Below, in pieces: positions 12,601-24,600 of a stretch of DNA of 64,000 bases. The stretch's first letter is position 1. Each line of letters starts with the position of its first letter. Source of the DNA: Lingula anatina. Its lineage: Eukaryota > Brachiopoda > Lingulata > Lingulida > Lingulidae. Under the pieces are notes generated by a model. It ran no database searches and was not told the DNA's origin. It was given only the letters and a program-made list of their open reading frames with translations. Position numbers and translations under genes: made by a program. Location of the stretch: positions 465,458 through 529,457 of the forward strand of contig NW_019775957.1 in NCBI RefSeq assembly GCF_001039355.2, written 5' to 3'.

Positions 12601-15600
12601 TTTGAAGGCTGCAGGCAAAGCAGACAAGAAACAAATGTTACACAGGTTGCCTGAGGTTCAGCTAGTTTTATAGTTAATGTCATTGAGTTCTCTGGCAACA
12701 GGTGAGCAGCTGCAGATGATAACACATATGATACAGGCAACACTGGGAAACAATACAGATATTTTTAGATTAGACAGTTAAATATCCTATAACTGTGCAT
12801 TTTCTGATCTACAGACATTCATGGGGGTAGTTTTCTAACATTCCTTTATCTATTTTTTAAAACTTCCACACAAATTGTTCTCCAAAAATATCATCTTCAT
12901 AAAATTATAGTTAGAAAATATTTCTAGTGACCAACAGATTATTCCAGTGTATTATTAGCATAACAACAACCCTGTTGCTTTCATCAAAGTCTTTATCTGT
13001 AAAAATAATGATTAAAATCATCTTTCAAAGCAACTTTAGTCCATTAACAAAAACTAAATTAGAAGAAAATACATTGTTCATTCCTAAACAAGGTCAAATT
13101 ACAAACAAATTATCAAACCCTTTCCCATTAAATCATTACTTAATAAAATCCTTACCCTTAACAGCCAGATTTGAGGATGTTGACAGAGATGATGCTTGAT
13201 CCATTTTTACTCACAATTAACTTCTTCAAGAGTTGGAATGCAATTATTTTGAAATATTGAGCTTCAGGAATGAACTCTGTTGGCCTGTCCCTTCCCACTG
13301 ACTGCCACAAGTATGACGGAAGAACACATGACTAAATGTACTGGAGTCACATTATCTACCATGTTAGTGGATGTTACATCCAATTCTGACAATCAACTTT
13401 AATCAATTTAATTTTAATTCTAGCTGAATCATGAGTTATATTAGTCACTGCAGTACAGCAGACATCACACAGCTAATGCAATCACAACAAAAACATTCAA
13501 ACAACACACTGGCAATTGAAGCAAAATTTTGTCAATCATACAAAAATTGAACAAAATAAATCATTTCTCAAACCACATTACAACACCAAAATTCACTTAC
13601 TCTGTTTCAGATCCACTGTGGGTATAGAAAAAAACACAGAACTTATTATGATTGAACAGCAAAGTCTGCTTGGAATGTTTCCATCCTTTTTGAATTCTGT
13701 CCATCATGCAACAAAATTTATGACAAGTGAGTCATAAATTTGATATTTGCATGCCACAGCATACCCAATCAAATAATGCTACACACGACTTCATAGTTAA
13801 TAGCTATTTAAGGAGCAGACTAATTTCTTTTAAGAAGTTCATAATGAATACAAATTATCCCTTAAGTTATGACCTTTTAAATGTAATGATTATGGCTCTT
13901 TAAATTATTGTTATACTCGCAAATATATACTGCATCTAAAATTAAACCTGGCCAAAACTGCAAAAATGACATTACTAAGAGGTATTATTTACAGCATTCA
14001 TTCTGAAGAGCACATTTGCTTCAAAGTTTAAGTCGACTTCAATTCAGATGGATATAAATATCAAGAAGTCTTGATATTTACCCATAATCAATAAAATAAT
14101 ATCAAATGTACCAAAAAAGAGAAGAAAATTCTGTTAAATCAATCATACCTGAAAAGGGGTTATTTGCATCTGCCTTGACAATATCTGGGGAAGTTTCCTT
14201 TTTCCTTCTGATCACAGTTACATTCTCAGCATTATCTTCTGGTCGTAAATTTTCTTTTTCTTCCCCAGCATCTTTAACACTCTGAGTTCTTGTAACTTTC
14301 TCTGATTCAGAAATATTTTTCTCACTTTCAGTTTTATCTTTGTCTTGGTCTTCACTTAATTGAACATTGTCAACTTTTATCTGTTTATTCTCTCCTGTCA
14401 GTTTTGATGCAGCTTCACTTTTAGGCTGTTTGTCAGTAACTTCTGGAAGACTCTTTTCCTCTTCTGTAGTGGCCCCAGCACTATTTTCTGCAGAACTGCT
14501 GCTCTCCCCCAGGGCCTGGAGATATGCTGGTTCTGTTATAGTTTCGATATCTCTAGACTGGCGTTTCTCCTGCAATGAAAATATAGTAACATGATATTCA
14601 GAGAGATAAAAAAATCATTGAATCTTAAAAAGTAAAGTAAGGTTAATTAATAAAGAGCATGAACTATTAAGAACCAGGGGTCGGTTGATAAATGTGGTCA
14701 CAATCCATCCTACCACTTCCTACTGTCTAAATATATATCCCATTGGAGGATGCAACCTTTACCCAGCAACCTTAAACAGGGTTCTCCTTCACCATCATAA
14801 AACATTCTTCCATACCCATTATGTGTGTTATAATTAGTTTTCTAATACTAACAAACAATGTACATATGATCCAAACATAAATTTAACTTTATAAAAACCT
14901 TGACTGGTTTTCATATTTGGAAAAGTTCAGACCAGGTCACCAACCTGTGGGTTGATCTTTTCATGTATGCCCAGCTCTGCAGTGTGGGGTGAGGGTGGTG
15001 GGAAGTCAGGGGTGGGGGGTTGTACATAACCTGTGGGGCTGAGTGGAACATTACGCTCAGGCTTCTTTCTCCTGGTAAACTCCAGGGTTGGTGGTGGCTT
15101 GTTTGGACAAGGATCTGAAAAGAAAGCTTTATAGTGTCTTGGATGATCCTTAACTGGAACAGTTTTGTCCATTTGTCAGGTTTGCCACTGGAGGAGAATG
15201 AAGGTAAATGGAAAGCAGGAGTTTGACATACAGCTTAATCCTGGGGACAATCTGACAAAAATTTAAGGACCTATGTGAAGACAAGTTATACTCAATCCTC
15301 TTATAATGGTAATTAGATTTATATTGAAGTGGGAACAAAAAATATTAATCAAATGACAAATTTGTTTGGAGTGGATATTAAATGTCGAGAATAAATAAAA
15401 CTATAATCGATAAATCTATTTTCTCCTTAAATTTTACTGCTACTCAGGTTAACTTGTCAGTTAACCTGCTGTAACATTAGTACACAGGGTACTGTACTTC
15501 CTACATTACAGTTATGATTGTTAGTTCTTCCATTCTATTATATATCTAAACCTATACCCAAGAACTGTTGGTAAATTCACAGCATGCAGGATTTCTTGTG

Positions 15601-18600
15601 AACAATTACATGAAGAGTTGTACTGCATGTATCATAAGGCAAGCAACATAGCAAATCATACTATTTTTTTGAATGTTAAAACTGGGAAATGTTATGGAAG
15701 GTGAAATATCAACCAGAGTTTCTGAGCCATTGTGGACCAGCTTCTTCATTTTCAATTTTTCTTGTCATGAATAAACTACAATGGCAATTGATTTAGTTTA
15801 CCACAACAATCACAAATGTCAGATGGCTCTATCAATTATATCATGTCTTTCTACAGAATCCAGAGGACTAGATGCATTTTTTGTGACTGACGTAGTTAAC
15901 TCCAATCTAAGTGAATGTCAGAGTCTAATTAGCACACATATATGGAGACTTAAATATGAGGTTACTGGCATGCACGGAAGTCAGGGTATGAAATATGCAA
16001 CTTGGTTCGATAATAAAATGTCAATTATGGACAAAAGTCATGTCTTAGCCAATTTTTTGATAAATGACACCACCAGCATCAAAGATAATACAAACCCTTA
16101 ATCACTTCCTCAGGCTTAACCCACATGACTTACACTTGGCTTGTATAATGAAGGTATCATAAACCAAAGCAAAAAGACCTGCAATTCAGAATATCTTACC
16201 TTCTACAACACCCACATCCTCTGCACTCTCCTGACCACCTGAGCCCATCTGGCTGATATTTTGTGGAGACACATTTTCGTAAGTCTCACCTACTGCATTC
16301 TTGGAGTCTCTGGTACTGAGAGGCACAGGATGCACCTCAGTGGCACTGCTGTGAGAAGCTACGGTTTCAACATTTGTGTACAATTCTGCTTGAGGCTGAG
16401 GTTGCTTGCTACGCTGGGGGTAGTTAGGTTTCTTGTTCAAATTTTCATCAGCTTTGGGACTCATTAGCTCATAAAACTCAACTGAAGATCTTCCCAATGG
16501 CTGACTAGCAGAGTCTCTTTCTGATGTTTGCATCTGAACAGATTTAATTATGTCCATGCTGGTTTCTGTGTCTAGGCTGACATTTTCATAACTCTCTCTT
16601 GGTGATGTCCCCAATGTCATTTTAGGGGAAGATGACAGTTTTACCTCTATACCATCAAGGCCTCTTTCAAGAGTTCTCCTTCTTGGTGGTTTAGTAGGAA
16701 CTGCAGACTGAGAATAAATAATTAATTAAAATCCCTTGATTATCATGATCAATCTATATTTAAATTCTGCAATACATTGTAGCAGAATAAATCATTATCT
16801 TTCCTTTTCTCTAGAGCAAAAAAAAAAAAAAAGGCACCTGCAAGTGATTCATGATATTTTCCGTGTCATGAACAGAAAGAAAGTCCTTACAGACTTCTTT
16901 GAAGAGAAGAGAAAATACTTACAGATTTCTTAGTGGTTTCTTTCTGCTGCTGAGATAGGATTCCCCCCATGTTCATATAACTGGAGGTATTGCAGGCACC
17001 AGGCTGGGGAGGGGGAGGAAGAAGCTGAGCTGACTCTGGTTCTGGAACTGGATATAAAATTTACATTATAATATCACTGTTACGGCAGTAACTTCTCCTC
17101 CATGAAAAATATCAAAATGACTGATGCTGTACAGATCTTTGAAATGCATAAATCAACATAACACAATAAATTCAATGCAAAACAAAACATGCAACAAGAC
17201 CTTTCTTTTTATGGCAAACTTTTAAGCACTAGGGTATTCGCAATGACAATTAATATGCAGAAAATTCTGGAATTGGATGTTAAACAGGATTAATGGGCCT
17301 GAAAAAATGCTATCTGTCTGTGAAGATGCACTCACAGATAATCTCCACTTTCATGCTAATTTTGCTCCCCTTGAGGGTTAAAATTGAATTGATAAATCAT
17401 TGCTCCCACATCTGGGAAATCAGTGCTGTGAAACTCTCTGCTAAATGTCACCACCCCCACTGAATTTCAATGAATCTTTCATAATCCTCACCTCTGAAAT
17501 AAGTGATATGTCTACATATACAACTGGGTGCCTAGATGAAACACAGAATTTTTAAACTATGCCAGAGAATGTCCCATATCACTGATGTNTGAGATCGTCA
17601 CATATCACTGATGTTAACAATGAATATTCAAAATAAAATTGTGTTACTATGATAAAGCATCTGTCTTAGCAACTTTCTAACATCTTTTTCATATGCTTCA
17701 AGGATTTTAAGTGCCAATTAAGTATTTCCCTGTCTGCTGAGAGGCAGGAAAAATGACAAATCATGTATAATCAGCACATGGCTCTCAAAAGTATGAATAA
17801 AAGCACACAGCTGTTTGAAAAGCTAATGGTAATAGGCCTAACCTTATATATATATATATATATATATAGCATGTCTTTTCACACTTCAACTTTTCATAAC
17901 ATTTTACAAATGCAAGTCATTTTACACTCATGGCTGAAGGGACAGCAGCTGTTGAGAAGTCAATACCAAATCATCAGATCCATGCCATGCAACATAATGC
18001 ACGATAATCTCTGATAAATGCCAATGAAGATGACTGAGCAGCTAGAACAAATTACTTGGAATATTTTAGTTGTTTGAGGCAATGATGTCTGGCATTTGGC
18101 CATGGAGGATATTAAATGATAAAACTGCTCTGATTCTCTGGCTATCAGAAAGGTTTGAAAAAGATAAATGGTCTACATTGTTCAATGTTCATAGCTGTAG
18201 TTTCATAAACTAATTAGGAAACTAAATTTAACAAAATGAACATATGAATAAAACGAGTCAAAGTATATTTTTCAAAAACATTTTAACTCTTTTCTTTTTT
18301 TGAAAACTGACTTTGCACTTAATGACAAGACTTAAAATTTTCCTTATCTTTACTCTAACTGGTTCAGCAGCATTCCTCAAAATTGTACCAACATCATTAT
18401 TGCTATTGTAATCAAGTCCCATTGCCCTGTCTAGTATTAGTGCACTAGAATCAAGTTCTAATCTATCTCTCTTATTGAACACATCATAGTGATATAGGTG
18501 CTAAGCTTGGAAACTGAGAACAAAGAAAAACATTCTGTCTGATAAATACACTCCATTTTAATTAAACAAAATAACCAATTTTAGCTTTCAACAACAGCCA

Positions 18601-21600
18601 CATATCTGACATTAAACTAGGACTAGCTGTTACAATGTCTGAGTGTTCTTCCCAATACAATAAATAAGCTAGACTGCAGTTATAGGATATCACAAAAGTG
18701 TAAGTGGGAGATATGCACATGTCCTCAATTTATTCCTCTTTTACAGATACCCAAGACCAGTTGTTTTCCTAAACCTAAAGTAAAAACTCAGTGAGAGTTC
18801 TGTGGGATATAATAGTTGGCATAAAACGGCAGTCATTTTGGAAAAAAAAAAAAAACTGTCACTTTATGCATATCCCTATGTTCTTAAAGTCATAATAACT
18901 CTTCGTTTTGGCCAAAAATTGGATTTTCCTGGAAAAAACGGCAATTTTCCCGTACTTACCAATGGCCAACGACCCCATTCCTGCATTCAAAGTTAATCCA
19001 GGTTTTTTTCCTAAACGTACGTTTTTTTGTTAAAATCTCTTAAGAGATTTTAACTGACGGAGCTCTCTCTGACATTGCAAAGTCACTGGTGACCTACTTA
19101 AAACCGTGGGAAAAGCAGACAACAACAACACTATATAAGATTCATGAGATATTTTCGTCTTTTTGTTAAAAATGCATTTATATCCACAATGTGTGCCATT
19201 CTGGGCTTTTCGTTATCCGACGCACTGTACAAAAACTCGCAACTTACGTCTGAGGGTTTCCCGCCATGTTATTTTGGTCTCGAATGAACGCGAGAATCGG
19301 CGTGACACCATTACATCATTAGCAACGAATGCACTTGTCGACCGGAAAAAAGGGAGCGAAAGCCCTATTGACAAGCACAGATTTTAGTTTTCCTACAATA
19401 ACGGCCGTTTTAGTGGTAAAATACAATAGAATATATTTCCATGCGTTGTTTACAATGTATTTCATGCGGATTTTTGAATCTCAAAGGAAGAGTTATTATT
19501 GCTTTAATGAAAATATGACTAATATAATCGTAATTATACATTTGGAGACTTACTGTTCAATAAGCAACTGTGCATTCAATCAGCATATCATTAATCATTT
19601 TAGTAATGTAGTCTCATTCCTAGAGGTTCTTCAGTCTATCGTATATAGTTGTACGAGGCATCTTTAAGATGCCTGCCTGCTTGCCATACTTCACCCAAGC
19701 ACTGCATTAACGTTCTAATTAATTATTCTCTGTACTCAATACACCTGCATTCCCAGATGTTACACAAACACATAAATGTCAGGGATTCCTATTAACCGTT
19801 TTTTTTTCTCTCTTTATTACCCCTGTACAATAAATTTTGCTGGAAGTCGATCGTACCCCTGTTTTGAATGTGAACTGGTTGAAATCCAACCATTACACTT
19901 TCTTGTACCTTTAAGTTGAAGATCAAAGTAGAAAAATCTAAGCACCAGATGTACACTTAAAATGTCTTTGATATCACATCATCTCCAGAGCAGGCCAGTC
20001 AGATACCTTATCCATTTTATGACATTTCATAAAAAGCCTGTAGCCAGTCAAAACCAAAGAAACATGATCGATTCAAAGCTGAATTATAGTTCCTGATATA
20101 GAAACTGTTATAAGCAATTCATACACAAATGAATATCTTACAACAGGCTGGTGACCAAAAGTGGTGAAGGTAGTGATGAAATGTGTTATTATAAATCATC
20201 TTACCTTTCCTAAGAAGTGCAGATGGCACGTCATACAGGTCATCTGTGTCTTCCTGGTACAGATCTCTGGGAGGAACTGCAGGAACATCTACAGAGCTGC
20301 AGGTACTGAGCACACTAGAAATAGAAATATTCAAATGTGATAAAAAAACACTGATATTACACTTTAAATTCTTCTCCAAACCTTATTGTTCCATTTTTTT
20401 TTTTTTTTGCTCAGTTAAAAAATCTCTGTGTTGTACTGAGGCTGGGCTCTGTAATAAATATGAATTTAAATCATGACAATATGTTGGAAAATCTTTCTTT
20501 TTTCAGAGCTTACTGTGCCACTTAACTCTAAGGCACATGATTAAAGTAGTCCCAGTACCATATAAATATGTCTAGTCTAACCATTCTACGTGCTCTAATG
20601 CTTTTTAAACTGTTACTTTTTCCAAGCAGTTTTACCCAGGTTCTATTGCATCACAGAAAGATAAATAACCATGAAATGTGCATCTAAACTGCATTAACTA
20701 GACAGAATATATATCCAGTTCAGCAGGAACTAAAACCTCACCATTTCAAACCACAAAGAACAATTTGTTTGAACTGCTGCAAGTTACTGAAGGTACAACA
20801 ATACAATTAGTTACTTTTTAAATCACTGCAATGAACATGATATCAGGCTTTTAGTTGACGAAATCACTGAAAGTTCATGGGTAACAGGATATCTATATGC
20901 ATTATAATTTCAAAACATGACCAAAGATCAAATCCAATATTTCAATATTGGTAGACCTTTCACATCAAGCTCTAGCTGACTGAGCAAGAAGTGACAGCCA
21001 CACAACAGAGCCATTATTTTGACATCTGGCACTGGAAACAGAACAGTAATTCTTTTATGTACACAAAAAAGAAAATAATAAATAAATAAAATAAAAAATA
21101 AAATAAAATAAAATAAAATAAAAATAAATAAGAATAATAAAATAATAAGCCAAATGGAAAGCAATTATCTATCTTCTTAATGTTTAGGTTAGATTTTTGA
21201 AGTGAAAACATGTCTCTGATGTTATCTATCTTCCTTGATGCACACAGATTTAATTAACAGAAAAGGAAGTCTCTCGTGTCAGTCTGAATGCATACAAAAC
21301 ATCAATAGATCTAAAATGGGTGTCCGTTTTGGGACTTGTAACATGGTTAAACTGTTGATCTTATCAAATGGATCAATGATACTTTCTTTCCTTATGAAAC
21401 CAAATCTAACAAACAAAATACATTCCAGACCCAGTGATATTCAGTTTTTGTCAGCTGGTTTATGTAAGACTACCTATAATCAACCCTCTAAAGCAACTTG
21501 ATAAAACAACTTACTGTTATGTTTTGTGTATTTTTGTAATATTCAGCTTTTTTTGAATTCTTGACCAAAACAAAAAATGTAATAGATTACTATATTGTGC

Positions 21601-24600
21601 AGTAAAAATGAATGAATTTATACATACCTCTCTATACCTCTCTATCCAGTAAGAACTACATATGATAAAAACACTTTCAGAAAACTCCTCATTCCTGTAT
21701 GCTTTCAGAAATCCATAATGAAATTCACAGGCAATGTCCCTCTCTTTGTATAGCAAATTCAATAAGCCTAGGCAATATCAACAATCATTTTTCACATCCC
21801 AGCTTGAATCTGAAGTCAGCCAGTTACCAGTAGCTGCTATATACATAGAATCTTCATCTTTCATAAAACCATGGACTTGTGATCAACAAGGCACTGTTCC
21901 AGTTGCACAGTGAGAGTTCCTCAAATCTCATTAAACTGTTTTCCCCAGGAGAGGTACCTAACAGACTGAAGGAATCAATTTGGGAACAATTCTAACCTTC
22001 CGTCAAAATCAGGTAGCATAGATCTCCACTTACTCTGATGACAAACAGACATAGAAAACTCTCAAATTCTCAGCCAACACAGTCGCCTTAAAGCTTGTGC
22101 ACACAGATCAAGTTCATACCTGGCATCTATTTTATTCTATTTCTGGTCAATAATCCAGACTTCTATCAGCTGTCAGCTACAAATAATTTGTTTCGCGTTG
22201 TCACTGATGGCTCCTCCAAGTACTGAAGGCAGCAGACCATTTGTGGGGAAAAGAAAATCTATGGACATCTATAGCACATGGGTCAGCTCAGAGTGAGCAC
22301 CAGTTGTTTTACATGTCTAGGGAAAACATGATCATACATATTAATGTATAATTTAAAATAATAAGCTGGCTTAACTTTTAAAGTTAACACTTTCTCCTAC
22401 AAAGTTAAAACTGCCATTGTTGTAATTTATTTTAAACTAAATCCAGGTAAGAGACTGATCTTACTCATGATGGTAATAGACATTTTCTTAATCACACGGT
22501 GATTTATATCACAATAGATTTAAATAACTCTTTACTTAACTCAATTTTTTAAATGAACAAATAATCAGGGTATCTTTGAAGCAATAAGACGTATGTCTCT
22601 GTAGAAAATGAAACATAATTTGGGCAAACAAATCCTTCATTCCGAAACTAGTTCTCCCATAACAAAATAATGATGGCAGTGTAATTTCTTTTGCTATATG
22701 TATCTTATTTTCTTTATCATATCACTGCCAGTTGCCTGCATTTTATTGCTTCATTCACATCACAACCAATGAAGATTATAATTGGCTCCCCCAGTTTCTT
22801 TCTTCAGCAATGGTCTCTTCTGTAAGTTAGACACATCTTCTTCCCACCACTAATGTAATAAAGCTACTGGTGACAGCTACAAGCTTATTTCATTAATGGT
22901 ATGCTTCTGGACTTGTAAATCTGATTTTCTCTAACTCTAGCTAAAGCCTAGTCAGCCTTTCTCATGAAAATAACCAAGCTTCATGTGTGGTGATAATGTG
23001 TTCAGTGAACTGCATCCCAAGTTATGACAATATGATCACCTACCTCTCTAGAGGAAAGCAGTAACCAAGCTATACTGGGCATGACAAATGCATGTTTATT
23101 GAAACAATAATGGTCAAGATGGGCCTCCTATAGCCAACTGTTTGTGTGGCCAACACATAACTGTCCATGAAAAAGAGATTGCCCTTTCTTTTTCCTGTAC
23201 ACATCCTTAGTCATTATACTGCATGGACAAATAATCAATGATTATTAAATGATGGTTGTCTTAATGGAGGTCAGATATTCATTTTAATTGTTGGAGTACT
23301 TATCTTCATCCCCAATTAACCATCCCTCATAATTAATGAGGTAATTAAAATAGATCCCCCTCTAATACCAAGTCAATGTAAATGGATATGTAATGTCCAT
23401 ATTTATTAATCAAAGTTAATTGACCATATGGGAGGTTTGATCAATTGGCCATTATGAGATTTTAAAGTCATGACCATCCTCTTGGCTAACTTATCAAAGA
23501 AACTGATGGGCATTCAGCATCCATGAATGAAATTATGGCAATTAAACTAGGTACCACAAAGAAGTGACGTTTTATAAAATACTTTCACTGCACTAGGTTA
23601 TTTTTTATTTAATCAGAATTGACTAAAATATGTAATTGCTTATCAGTTCACATTTCCTCAAGCTGAGATTTAATTATATTATTAGCATTAAAAAACCAAT
23701 TTACACTTTTAGAATGCCAAATGCTATCTAATTTACAAATACTAAGAACCAATTACTTACATGTTCTTAACGTGAGTTCTTAAATTTGATATTTACAAAA
23801 TTCCTATAATTAGTCTGTATATCCATTTCTGCGGACTTTTCCACATCTTCATTCATGTGATCCTGATGCAATAACTCAATTAAAATCTAGCATGGCTCCT
23901 TTAAAAGAAAATAACATGAACAGATAGAAAAATCAAAGTAAAAAATATATGTTCTTACCTATCATGCTTAATTTCAGCTTTTTTATCTTTATTGACCTTG
24001 GAATATAGGTTTGACTTCCTCTCCTCTGTTACCTCCTCCCCATACCCTGAATGAGGCTCCTCTCCCTTAGACACACTGGACCCAGAGCGAGGCTTTGGTA
24101 CGGGGCGTGGTGGTGGTGGTTCTGCATATGTGTCATCATCATTATCATCACTTTCTTCTGAAGCTGGCTTTCCACTGGAAGACATATTTGTTGGGAAGGT
24201 GGAAATGGAGCTGCCATTTGCCTCAACTGGAGGAGGAGGTTCATGATAAATCGCCTCTGTGTTATTGTCATCTTGAACTGCTTGGACTAGTTCATAAATA
24301 TTGCTCCGAGGCTGTTGTTTTGCTGAAGCTGCACGCTTTATCATTGTGGGGTCAGTAGGAAATAATGATGCTGAGGGTGGAACTTCCAGATTTGTGGGTT
24401 TCTGGGAAGGTTTTTCTGTGGGAAGGATTTCCTCAAAGGGTAGCTGCTTTCTTCTCATATAATCTGCAAGTAATGAGATTAAATATGTTATGATTCTAAT
24501 AAAAGTACCTTTAGTGCATTTGGTACCAAATTACAGCATAATACACCCTGACAATAACTATTTTTCAGTGCTGGAGTCAGGGGGACCTTTCTTTGCCTGG

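Larger units (their letters stand above)
12271..13976. repeat. duplicated 1.7-kb block, copy B
   Basis: Second copy of 10418-12114. It starts in an imperfect G run right after the N and continues into unique sequence at 13977. It lacks the MITE. Confidence 0.85.
17048..20204 (-). other. ANKS1 intron with N, TA repeat and CpG-rich island
   Basis: 3.2 kb. Contains a single N at 17589 flanked on both sides by the same short word (ATATCACTGATGT), a TA microsatellite at 17845-17868, a palindrome at 19029 and a CpG-rich stretch near 19190-19410 (listed separately). Confidence 0.6.

Noticed and set aside
14367-14594. Plus-strand frame over the acidic ANKS1 exon
   Set aside because: Antisense shadow of 14149-14569.
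15781-16101. Plus-strand 106-codon frame in an ANKS1 intron
   Set aside because: No homology signal, no splice sites, low-complexity composition similar to flanking intron.
18258-18482. Minus-strand open frame with a plausible donor and a strong nearby pyrimidine-rich acceptor
   Set aside because: Every acceptor that keeps the frame open gives a phase that does not fit the neighbouring ANKS1 exons; no domain match.
24029-24358. Open frames in other frames over the ANKS1 linker exon
   Set aside because: Shadows of the real exon at 23959-24463.
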